Source: Clostridium sp. AF27-2AA
Lineage (GTDB): Bacteria; Bacillota; Clostridia; Lachnospirales; Lachnospiraceae
Direction: 5' to 3'
Assembly (NCBI RefSeq): GCF_003478505.1
Contig: NZ_QUFI01000004.1
Span: 98,015-162,014, forward strand
Length of the DNA: 64,000 nt
Shown here in pieces: positions 1 to 6,231 of the stretch. A program made the position numbers and the translations under genes. The notes under the pieces were generated by a model. That model saw nothing but the letters and a program-made list of their open reading frames with translations, searched no databases and was not told the origin of the DNA. The first letter of the stretch is position 1. Each line of letters starts with the position of its first letter.

Positions 1-2
1 TG

Positions 3-104
3 AGTGCCACGGATGATTGCAGCGTAGAAGACTTAAGCTACCCGTTTGCGGAGGTGATTGCCTGGATGCCGCTGCCGGAACCGTACAGAGAGGTGATGTG
101 GTAG
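3..104 (+). CDS. DUF551-like phage protein, C-terminal end only
   Basis: Thirty-three codons are open from the window edge to a TAG at 102-104. The end reads VIAWMPLPEPYRE, which matches the tryptophan- and proline-rich C terminus typical of small DUF551 phage proteins. The 5' part lies outside the window. The stop is two bases before the next start, so the two are likely co-transcribed. The function of DUF551 proteins is unknown; the family call rests only on this short motif. Confidence 0.55.
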   Translation, partial: SATDDCSVEDLSYPFAEVIAWMPLPEPYREVMW

Positions 105-106
105 AC

Positions 107-307
107 ATGGCAAGAAATCGTTATGCAGGGTATTGCTACTGCTGCGGGCAGTATGTCCCAGTGGGGTACGGCCATTTCGAGCGGATACATAATAATACAT
201 CCGGCCCGAAATGGCGGATCAAATGCGTAAAGTGCGCATCTGGTCGAACGGTCCGGGACACGGATCGGGAAGTACAGAGAGTGAGGAGGATGAATGATGT
301 CAGATGA
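107..307 (+). CDS. Small Cys-rich phage protein
   Basis: A 66-residue protein beginning MARNRYAGYCYCCGQ. It has two cysteine pairs, CYCC near residue 10 and CVKC near residue 47, the usual layout of a small four-cysteine zinc knuckle. The ATG at 107 is preferred because AGAGGTGAT lies just upstream; an in-frame start at 17 would overlap the preceding gene. It ends inside the start of the next gene, so translation may be coupled. The precise role is unknown; nucleic-acid binding is an inference from the zinc-binding pattern. Confidence 0.6.
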   Translation: MARNRYAGYCYCCGQYVPVGYGHFERIHNNTSGPKWRIKCVKCASGRTVRDTDREVQRVRRMNDVR

Positions 308-713
308 GATTATTAAGGTTCTGGATGATTTAAGTCAGCGGTTCGGCATTGCGGTAGATTGGACAAGTGCCAATATGCTGCCGTACCTGCAGATGCTTAC
401 CCGGAAATATGTGAATTACAGACTGGCGATGAGTGTTATGGAACTGATAGTTGGAATTCTGCTCTTTGCAGCAGCCGCAAAACTGATAAAGGCAGCCAAG
501 GTCCAGTATCGCAAAGTGGCGAAAGGTGAGGTGGACTATTCCAGTGAAGATTTTTGCGTGTTTACTGGAATAGCTTGTTGTGTTGGTGCTGCTTTTGCAA
601 TTTTTATTGGTTTCATTTTAGTGGTAAGCGCCTCAGGGGATATCATTACCTGCATAACATTCCCGGAGAAATTAATACTGGACGAGTTGCTGCAGGTACT
701 AAAAAATCATTAA
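294..713 (+). CDS. Two-helix membrane protein of the prophage
   Basis: A 139-residue protein with two clear hydrophobic segments, about residues 43-65 (MELIVGILLFAAAAKL) and 86-112, separated by a short basic loop. The start codons ATG 294 and ATG 297 both follow GAGGAGG. It overlaps the upstream zinc-knuckle gene by 14 bases. No family is recognised. Position before the late regulators and away from the lysis genes argues against a holin, but that is not excluded. Confidence 0.55.
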   Translation: MMSDEIIKVLDDLSQRFGIAVDWTSANMLPYLQMLTRKYVNYRLAMSVMELIVGILLFAAAAKLIKAAKVQYRKVAKGEVDYSSEDFCVFTGIACCVGAAFAIFIGFILVVSASGDIITCITFPEKLILDELLQVLKNH

Positions 714-797
714 TGCAGCTTAAACTGAAATTAAGATTTAGGAAAGGAGTAAGAGATTTGCTGGCCAGCGATAAAGGATCCTTTGCTCCAAGGAAAA

Positions 798-1916
798 ATG
801 AAAGAAGAATATAGAAGCAGGGTTTATACAGATAGACCGGATTATGCTGATTTTGATTCACCAGCGAAATTTACAGCCATTCAGAGCATTATTGCCAAAA
901 GATTAAAAGAGCATCCGAATGCAATTTGTTCATATTCCGGAGGTTCTGACAGTGATATTATGATCGACATTATCGAGAGAACGAGAAAAGCGTTCAATCT
1001 TCCGGCTGTCAAGTATGTGTTTTTTAATACGGGTCTGGAAATGAAAGCAACAAGAGATCATGTTAAAAGAATTTCTGAAAAATACGGGGTAGAGATACAG
1101 GAGTGCCGCCCCAAAATTAATATCGTACAGGCTTCCAGAAAATATGGAATCCCATTCGTGTCAAAAATTATGTCAGGAGGATTGTCTGACTGGCAGAAAA
1201 AAGGAATTCCATTATCTATTGCGGATGAATACGATCAGGCAGAGAATAAGGCGGTGAAGCGTCAGGAGCTGAGGGAACGCTATCCGAAATGTGAAAGTGT
1301 AATCAATTTCCTTTGCTGCTGCAATGCAGCAGGTGAGCCAAGACCAAATATCCAACTTGTGATTAATTCTTCAAAGTATATGCGTGATTTTATTGGAGAG
1401 TATCCACCGGATTTCGAAATAAGTGCGAAATGCTGTGATTACTGCAAAAAGCAAGTTGCGCATAATATTCAGAAAAATTATGAAATGATAATTACCGGTG
1501 AGCGTAGAGACGAAGGTGGTATGAGATCAGTCCCAAGAAAGGATAACACGGCATTGTGCTTTACCGAGACAGCTTCAGGCCAATTTCGGCTAAGACCATT
1601 GTATTATGTCTCTGATAAGGATAAGGCGTGGTACAAAGAACGCTATGGCATCAGATACTCGGATGCTTATGAAGTCTATGGGCTGACCAGAACAGGGTGT
1701 TGCGGATGTCCAATATCTTATAAGGCGGTAGATGATTTGGAAAAAATCAAGCCATTTGAGCCGAATGTCGTAAAAGCTGCATGGAATATTTTTGGAAAGA
1801 GCTATACATATAGAAAAAAATATAACGAATATAAAAAAGGCAGGATGGAAAAAGAAAAACAGAGAACGAATGATGCAATACCAGGGCAAATGAGTATAAA
1901 GGATTTTATGCTGTAA
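798..1916 (+). CDS. Phage phosphoadenosine-phosphosulfate-reductase-like protein (PP-loop ATPase)
   Basis: A 372-residue protein of the PAPS reductase/DndC-like adenine nucleotide alpha-hydrolase superfamily. Near residue 45 is the PP-loop SYSGGSDSDIM that binds the nucleotide pyrophosphate. Several cysteine clusters follow: CCCNAAGEP, CCDYCKKQ and TGCCGCP, consistent with an Fe-S cluster or zinc site. ATG 798 is chosen; an upstream in-frame TTG exists at 783, but AAGGAAAA is spaced for 798. Relatives are common in Firmicutes phages and have been speculated to modify DNA, RNA or thiol metabolites; the substrate is not known here. It has slightly lower GC than its neighbours. Confidence 0.8.
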   Translation: MKEEYRSRVYTDRPDYADFDSPAKFTAIQSIIAKRLKEHPNAICSYSGGSDSDIMIDIIERTRKAFNLPAVKYVFFNTGLEMKATRDHVKRISEKYGVEIQECRPKINIVQASRKYGIPFVSKIMSGGLSDWQKKGIPLSIADEYDQAENKAVKRQELRERYPKCESVINFLCCCNAAGEPRPNIQLVINSSKYMRDFIGEYPPDFEISAKCCDYCKKQVAHNIQKNYEMIITGERRDEGGMRSVPRKDNTALCFTETASGQFRLRPLYYVSDKDKAWYKERYGIRYSDAYEVYGLTRTGCCGCPISYKAVDDLEKIKPFEPNVVKAAWNIFGKSYTYRKKYNEYKKGRMEKEKQRTNDAIPGQMSIKDFML

Positions 1917-1937
1917 AACAGAAATCAGGAGGTGCCG

Positions 1938-2117
1938 ATGTACAAAAACAATGAGGGCTATCCGGATCCGACCGCAGGCCGGGCCATCCGGAAGGCTGAT
2001 AAGCCGCCGGAGGAGGTAATTAACTTCCGGCGGGCCATGAAACTGATGAGCGTGATCTGCCATGTGCGGATCCTGGGTAAGGTGACTGTGGTTGATGATA
2101 AGGGGAGGCGGTGGTAG
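1938..2117 (+). CDS. Small conserved prophage protein
   Basis: A 59-residue protein beginning MYKNNEGYPDPTAGRAI. Very similar N termini (YKNNEGYPDPT) are common in prophages of Lachnospiraceae, always near the late-control genes. ATG 1938 is preferred over GTG 1932 because AGGAGG at 1928 onward sits right on the GTG. No function is known. The gene ends exactly where the next gene begins. Confidence 0.65.
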   Translation: MYKNNEGYPDPTAGRAIRKADKPPEEVINFRRAMKLMSVICHVRILGKVTVVDDKGRRW

Positions 2118-2425
2118 TGGCCGTAACCAAAAGATATGCGGTTTACTGTCGCGGTGAGCTGATCGGGGAGTATACGGCAGTGGAAGCGGCTGCCATACTT
2201 AAGTGTACACCCGGGACTGTCCGGGTATATGCCAGCGGCGGTAATAAACTCTATGGCGAGTATACGTTTGAGCCAGTTGTAACGGAGCCGATCAGCAAGG
2301 CGGACAAGCCATGGACGATGACCAAGGCGCAGGCTAAGGACTGGGAAGAGACGCGGCAGCGGCTTTTGAGTAGTGGAGCGGATCTGAGCCGGTATGTGCT
2401 TAAGCCGGAGCCAGGATGGAGGTGA
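2117..2425 (+). CDS. Small phage protein with NUMOD1/HTH-like segment
   Basis: A 102-residue protein. Residues about 15-50 (GEYTAVEAAAILKCTPGTVR) resemble the helix-turn-helix style NUMOD1 or excisionase-like fold: a short strand, the EAAAIL helix and a recognition helix TPGTVRVYASG. GTG 2117 is preferred since GGGAGG at 2103-2108 is eight bases away; GTG 2111 is an alternative. It probably binds DNA, but the remainder (KPWTMTKAQAKDWEE) is not recognised. It overlaps the preceding stop by one base. Confidence 0.55.
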   Translation: MAVTKRYAVYCRGELIGEYTAVEAAAILKCTPGTVRVYASGGNKLYGEYTFEPVVTEPISKADKPWTMTKAQAKDWEETRQRLLSSGADLSRYVLKPEPGWR

Positions 2426-2432
2426 TAGCAAA

Positions 2433-2567
2433 GTGATGAAAAACTTATTAAAACAGCTTGGCACGATTCTGAGTTATGCTGCAGCGTTGATCTTCATAGG
2501 CATGTGCCTGGGGATTGGTTTTATGGATGGTACACTGCTTGCCGTGAAGATGCTGAGTAACATGTAA
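2433..2567 (+). CDS. 44-residue single-span membrane peptide
   Basis: A short reading frame MMKNLLKQLGTILSYAAAL... with one strongly hydrophobic helix at residues 11-31 flanked by lysines at the N terminus. GTG 2433 or ATG 2436 can serve as start; GGAGG at 2418-2422 favours the GTG. It sits tightly between two phage genes in the same direction. Its function is unknown; small membrane peptides of this sort occur in phage regulatory regions. Confidence 0.5.
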   Translation: MMKNLLKQLGTILSYAAALIFIGMCLGIGFMDGTLLAVKMLSNM

Positions 2568-2599
2568 GAGATGCTGATGAGTTGGAGGAGGTGAATCCA

Positions 2600-3082
2600 T
2601 TGGACAAAGATATACTGGTCCAGTATTGCGAGATGGAGGAGGAGATAAAAGATTTACGACAGAGAATCATGAAGCTGGATAAGTTCCTTCAGGACCCGCC
2701 AATCGTAGCAGACACGGTGACCGGATCTCGTAAGGACTTGACGATCGGGCCAATCAAGGTGACCGGGATTCCGGATCCGATCTACCGCCGGAAGCAGGCA
2801 GCCAGGGAACGCTATAAAAAACTCCTGGAACTCAAAGAAGCGGAGCTGCTGGAACTTACCACGCAGGCAGAGGAGTACATAGACAGCATTCCGAAGTCGG
2901 AATTGCGGATCATGTTTCGGTTGTATTTTATTGATGGTCTGAGTGATGCGAAGGTAGCTGATCGGATGAATTGGATATTTCCGAATCGGAACAAGAAGTA
3001 TACGGATGAGAACGTAAAGAAGCGGCGGCAAAGATTTTTCGAAAAAATTGAAAATGTCCCCCCTTGTCCCGATGAAAGATGA
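2600..3082 (+). CDS. Phage late transcription regulator candidate (sigma-70 region 4-like/ArpU-type)
   Basis: A 160-residue protein. The N-terminal half is a charged coiled coil (residues 5-30 and 70-100). The C-terminal half has SELRIMFRLYFIDGLSDAKVADRMN, the layout of a sigma-70 region 4/ArpU-like helix-turn-helix, followed by a basic tail NRNKKYTDENVKKRRQR. TTG 2600 is chosen because GGAGGAGG lies at 2584-2591; in-frame TTG 2582 would place the start on the ribosome site. Proteins of this type usually sit just before terminase and activate late genes, as this one does. The role is an inference from fold and position. Confidence 0.65.
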   Translation: MDKDILVQYCEMEEEIKDLRQRIMKLDKFLQDPPIVADTVTGSRKDLTIGPIKVTGIPDPIYRRKQAARERYKKLLELKEAELLELTTQAEEYIDSIPKSELRIMFRLYFIDGLSDAKVADRMNWIFPNRNKKYTDENVKKRRQRFFEKIENVPPCPDER

Positions 3083-3275
3083 TAATATGTAGCATGAAGC
3101 CAAAGGTGTACAGCTTGCGGCTTCGTCATTTTGATTACCGTTTTGCTTTCATGCGCCGGACAGTGGCAGTCTACTTCATGGTTAAGTTACTGCCTTAACA
3201 AAATTCCTCCCACACACGGATCAGGGAGATGAAACCATCATGTGATTGGTGCGAACGGCGCCGCATGGATTACGC

Positions 3276-3460
3276 ATACCTTCTCCCAAAGGTATTCCCC
3301 GCCGAGTGTTACAGCCTGGCGGGGGATTTCCCGCGTAACAGATTGGATGGCCTGCATAGTGCACCATGGCACTGGCCATGTAGGAGGTGGTTCGAGCCCA
3401 CCTGCGCGGATTTGGTTGGCAGCTACCGTAAAAGGCTGCAGCGCAGTTCCCCGACTGCGC
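3276..3460 (+). ncRNA. Candidate multi-hairpin structured RNA beside the prophage tRNA
   Basis: Between 3083 and 3467 no convincing coding frame exists, but there are closely packed, GC-rich perfect inverted repeats. Seen directly: ATACCTT/AAGGTAT (3276-3295, loop CTCCCA); CCCCGCC/GGCGGGG (3297-3324); a tRNA-like domain (3331-3410); GCGCAGT/ACTGCGC (3441-3460, loop TCCCCG). Three of the tips have six-base loops. Large structured phage RNAs such as ROOL and GOLLD occur next to phage tRNAs, but this block is shorter than either and I cannot assign it to a known family. Confidence 0.5.
3331..3410 (+). ncRNA. tRNA-like element with atypical anticodon arm
   Basis: CCGCGTA (3331-3337) pairs over seven positions with TGCGCGG (3403-3409), with one G-U pair, as a tRNA acceptor stem would, and A3410 is a possible discriminator. 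A perfect T arm sits at 3386-3402: GGTGG, loop TTCGAGC, CCACC. A canonical anticodon arm is missing. In its place is a long two-part helix, ATGGCC/GGCCAT (3347-3352 with 3374-3379) around AGTGC/GCACT with loop ACCATG. The total of 80 nt is longer than a class I tRNA. It may be a degenerate or expanded-loop tRNA, or a tRNA-like domain of a larger RNA. Confidence 0.45.
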
Positions 3461-3467
3461 ACAATAT

Positions 3468-3542
3468 CGCGAGGTAGAGCAGTCTGGCAAGCTCGTCGGG
3501 TTCATACCCCGAAGGTCGCAGGTTCAAATCCTGCCTTCGCTA
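3468..3542 (+). tRNA. tRNA-Met(CAT), initiator (fMet) type, inside the prophage
   Basis: A full cloverleaf is visible. Acceptor CGCGAGG pairs with CTTCGCT, leaving position 1 (C) opposite position 72 (T) unpaired. D stem is GAGC/GCTC, anticodon stem TCGGG/CCCGA with loop TTCATAC and anticodon CAT, and T arm GCAGG/CCTGC with loop TTCAAAT. The unpaired 1-72 position, the A11-U24 pair and the three consecutive G-C pairs at the bottom of the anticodon stem are the known hallmarks of bacterial initiator tRNA. CCA is not encoded. It lies between the late regulator and terminase, far from the prophage end, so it is phage cargo and not the integration site. Confidence 0.85.
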
Positions 3543-3588
3543 TTTACCTGGTTTAGGGATCTCCACCCAGACATTCCAGGTGCATGAG

Positions 3589-3617
3589 AGGCATCCTTGA
3601 GAGAGGGTGTCTTTTTT
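3589..3617 (+). terminator. Rho-independent terminator after the tRNA block
   Basis: AGGCATCC (3589-3596) pairs with GGGTGTCT (3605-3612), including two G-U pairs, followed by TTTTTT. It would end the transcript carrying the structured RNA and tRNA. Confidence 0.7.
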
Positions 3618-3639
3618 GAAATTCTTAAGATTCTATAAA

Positions 3640-3682
3640 TTAGCACTCGCTGATTGACAGTGCTAATAATAAATGGTATTGT
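3640..3682 (+). promoter_or_regulatory. CIRCE-like HrcA operator overlapping a sigma-A promoter
   Basis: TTAGCACTC (3640-3648), nine bases, then CAGTGCTAA (3658-3666) differs from the CIRCE consensus TTAGCACTC-N9-GAGTGCTAA at a single base. The right arm overlaps the -35 TTGACA (3654-3659), which is followed after 17 bases by -10 TATTGT (3677-3682). HrcA repressor bound here would block transcription of the zinc protein gene at 3744. This is an unusual control for a prophage gene. Confidence 0.75.
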
Positions 3683-3743
3683 AATGGAACTAAGACAGCA
3701 GGGCGAACAGAAAAATAAAAAATGTCAAAAGGAGAAAAGTGAT

Positions 3744-4196
3744 ATGATTGAATGCGAGATGTGCAAGAAATGGTTTCCGGCTGATGAAATCGAGACCTGT
3801 CCAGAGTGTGGATTAGAGTTATGTCCATCATGTTATGATGAGCATGTAACGGGATGTACGCTTCAAATGGAAAAAGATGTTGATGATGTAATCGAAACAA
3901 GTATCCCTACGATTTGTCCAGAATGTGGAAGCCCGTTGACTTTAGATCCTGATCCAGACGGCTCTGCTAGAGTTTACTGTGAGAATTGCGATTTTTGCCA
4001 AGAACTTGATGAAGAACAGATCGCTGAGTTAGATAATGGTGAGACTGAAGAAGACAGCGATTATGACGAATTTGGAAACTATCTTGGTGATGACGCGTTT
4101 ACATGTCCTGATTGCGGAAGAACTTTTGCGCCGGACGATTATAGAAATGGTGACGCAGGAAACGGTTTTTGTCGTGTATGCGCTCCAAAACACTAA
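3744..4196 (+). CDS. Multi-zinc-ribbon protein under CIRCE control
   Basis: A 150-residue acidic protein with repeated CxxC pairs: CEMCKKW, CPECGLELCPSC, CPECGSP, CENCDFC, CPDCGRTF and CRVC. These suggest two or three zinc-ribbon/RING-like knuckles separated by Asp/Glu-rich linkers. ATG 3744 is preferred because AAGGAGAAAAG precedes it; the frame is open to 3654 but without a ribosome site. It is a single-gene unit with its own promoter (3654-3682) and terminator (4213-4245). The CIRCE element suggests heat-shock expression. The lower GC than flanking phage genes fits a moron. Function is unknown. Confidence 0.7.
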   Translation: MIECEMCKKWFPADEIETCPECGLELCPSCYDEHVTGCTLQMEKDVDDVIETSIPTICPECGSPLTLDPDPDGSARVYCENCDFCQELDEEQIAELDNGETEEDSDYDEFGNYLGDDAFTCPDCGRTFAPDDYRNGDAGNGFCRVCAPKH

Positions 4197-4212
4197 TATT
4201 TAAAATTTATAG

Positions 4213-4245
4213 CATAAAGGGCCACTCCGTGTGGCTCTTTTATTA
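4213..4245 (+). terminator. Terminator of the zinc-protein gene
   Basis: GGGCCAC (4219-4225) pairs with GTGGCTC (4231-4237), loop TCCGT, with a T-rich tail from 4238. It separates the zinc protein unit from the terminase operon. Confidence 0.8.
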
Positions 4246-4360
4246 TGCCAATTTTCATACGGCGCACACGGCACCAGCTAGCAACACCTCCGAGAGGTAG
4301 CACCAGGCTGTCTCCTATGGTGCCGGTGGGACCATATTTCAGAAAACGAGGTGAGTCCGG

Positions 4361-4864
4361 ATGACCGAAAAACAGAAAATTTTTGCAGATGAATATCTGA
4401 TCGACCTGAATGCCACCCGGGCTTACAAGGTCGCATATCCGCGGGCCAAAAACGATGAAGTGGCTGCGGCTGCAGCTGCCAGATTGTTAAGAAATGTTAA
4501 GGTTGCAGCCTACATCTCTGAGCGCATGCAGGAGCGGCAGAAACGAACCGAGGTTACCCAGGACAGGGTGATTGAGGAACTGGCTGCCATTGCATTTGCC
4601 AAGGCCACGGATTTCGCCCAGATTGTAAATGGTAATGTGGTCCTGACGGATACAGCAGATCTGGCCGAGAGCCAGGTCAAGGCTATTGCTGGAATTAAGA
4701 TGGGCAAGAATGGCATCGAGCTGAAGCTGAATGACAAGGAGAAGGCTCTGGAACTTCTGGGGCGCCATCTTGGCATGTTTAAGGACAAGCTGGAGGTCTC
4801 CGGCCTGGATGAGGAGAAGAATAAGCTGGATGACATCCTGCAGCAGATGCGAGGTGGTGGATAG
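4361..4864 (+). CDS. terS: Terminase small subunit
   Basis: A 167-residue protein starting MTEKQKIFADEYLIDLNATRAY, the signature of the Terminase_2 family. The N-terminal helix-turn-helix (residues 5-60, NATRAYKVAYP and AARLLRN) binds packaging-site DNA; the central part VTQDRVIEELAAIAFAKATDF is also conserved. The start follows GAGGTGAG. It overlaps the large subunit by one base, so the two are translationally coupled. It recognises phage DNA and recruits the packaging motor. Confidence 0.92.
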   Translation: MTEKQKIFADEYLIDLNATRAYKVAYPRAKNDEVAAAAAARLLRNVKVAAYISERMQERQKRTEVTQDRVIEELAAIAFAKATDFAQIVNGNVVLTDTADLAESQVKAIAGIKMGKNGIELKLNDKEKALELLGRHLGMFKDKLEVSGLDEEKNKLDDILQQMRGGG

Positions 4865-6231
4865 TGAGCACGGAGCGTTTACTTCTGTCGGAGAAATACA
4901 AAGCCTTCCTTCGATGCGACGCTCCGGTGGAGTTTTTAGAGGGTACAACTGCTGCCGGAAAGACTACGGTGGGGCTTTTTAAATTCATGCTTAAAGTGGC
5001 AGAGTCACCGAAGAAGTTGCATATCATTGCAGCTAAGGATACCGGAACTGCCGAGAAGAATATCATCAACAAGGACCTTGGTATCGTGGATGATTTCGGT
5101 GTACTGGTTGAGTATAACGGTAACGGCACCAAAGATGATAAAATCCCTCACATCCTGTTCCATACGTCCGGTGGGGACAAGGTCATTTATGTGATGGGTT
5201 ACGGAGACAAGAAGAAGTGGCAGAAAGCCCTTGGTGGTCAGTATGGCTGCCTATATATCGATGAGATTAACACCGCGGACATTGACTTTGTCCGTGAGGC
5301 TGCCATGAGATGCGACTACCTGATGGCTACGTTGAATCCAGATGATCCGTTGCTGGATGTGTACAAAGAGTACATCAACTGCAGCAGACCGCTTCCAGAG
5401 TGGGAAGCAGAGACACCACAGGAAATTAAAGATGAACTGAGAGAGGAACCAAAGCCCGGCTGGGTGCATTGGTTCTTTTCTTTTGTGCATAACCTGGGAC
5501 TTCCGAAAGAGAAACTGGATAAGATCCTGGCAAACACTCCGAAAGGAACAAAGATCTGGAAGAACAAGATCCTGGGGCTGCGTGGTAAGGCAACCAGCCT
5601 GGTGTTTCCAAACTTTGACCGGAAAAAGCATGTTGTTACTGCGGCATGGGTGAGATCAGAAGTGAAAGCGGGACGGATCCAGTGGAAGAAGTTTACCTGC
5701 GGAATGGATACGGCATATTCCAGTAAGTCTCCGGATACGATCGCGATGCTTTTCCAGGGAATCACAACGGACCGGCGCCTGATTACGCTGGCTGAAAGGG
5801 TTTATAACAATGCAGACCTGGAAAATCCGATCGCGCCCAGTGACACGGTGGTAAAACTAATCGAGTTCCTGGAGCAGTGCCGGAAGAAGTGGGGCTTTGC
5901 CAAGGATGTCTATGTAGACAATGCCGACCAGGCAACTATGACGGAGCTGAAAAAGTATAAGCGGCTGCATAGCTGTCTTTACAATTTCTGGGATGCGTAT
6001 AAGAAATTGACTATTCTGGACCGAATCAAGCTGCAGCTTGGCTGGATCCAGCAGGGCTGCTATCTGGTGGTTGATGAGTGCCCGGAGCATCTGGCTGAGC
6101 TTGACAAGTACAGTTGGAAGGAAGATAAGGACGAGCCGGAAGACCGGAACGACCATACGATAAACGCAAATCAGTATGCATGGATCCCGTACCGGTCCAC
6201 GATAGGTTTTGAGGAGGATAAGCAGAAATGA
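4864..6231 (+). CDS. terL: Terminase large subunit (PBSX/Terminase_3 type)
   Basis: A 455-residue packaging ATPase-nuclease. The N-terminal ATPase has Walker A EGTTAAGKTT (residues 27-36) and Walker B CLYIDEIN near residue 135. The C-terminal RNase-H-like nuclease starts with CGMDTAYSSKSPD near residue 279 and contains VYVDNADQ near 345. The start is GTG at 4864, overlapping the terS stop. It cuts concatemeric DNA and pumps it into the procapsid through the portal encoded directly downstream. Confidence 0.95.
   Translation: MSTERLLLSEKYKAFLRCDAPVEFLEGTTAAGKTTVGLFKFMLKVAESPKKLHIIAAKDTGTAEKNIINKDLGIVDDFGVLVEYNGNGTKDDKIPHILFHTSGGDKVIYVMGYGDKKKWQKALGGQYGCLYIDEINTADIDFVREAAMRCDYLMATLNPDDPLLDVYKEYINCSRPLPEWEAETPQEIKDELREEPKPGWVHWFFSFVHNLGLPKEKLDKILANTPKGTKIWKNKILGLRGKATSLVFPNFDRKKHVVTAAWVRSEVKAGRIQWKKFTCGMDTAYSSKSPDTIAMLFQGITTDRRLITLAERVYNNADLENPIAPSDTVVKLIEFLEQCRKKWGFAKDVYVDNADQATMTELKKYKRLHSCLYNFWDAYKKLTILDRIKLQLGWIQQGCYLVVDECPEHLAELDKYSWKEDKDEPEDRNDHTINANQYAWIPYRSTIGFEEDKQK

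Noticed and set aside
3083..3467. Assignment of the structured region to ROOL or GOLLD RNA
   Set aside because: It is too short for typical members, and I could not trace their characteristic pairing; kept only as an unassigned structured RNA.
3468..3542. tRNA-Met as the prophage attachment site
   Set aside because: It lies inside the phage genes, with phage coding sequence on both sides.
3221..3556. Overlapping open frames on both strands of up to 104 codons
   Set aside because: They cover the inverted repeats and tRNA; no ribosome sites and no protein-like composition. They are by-products of the GC-rich RNA sequence.
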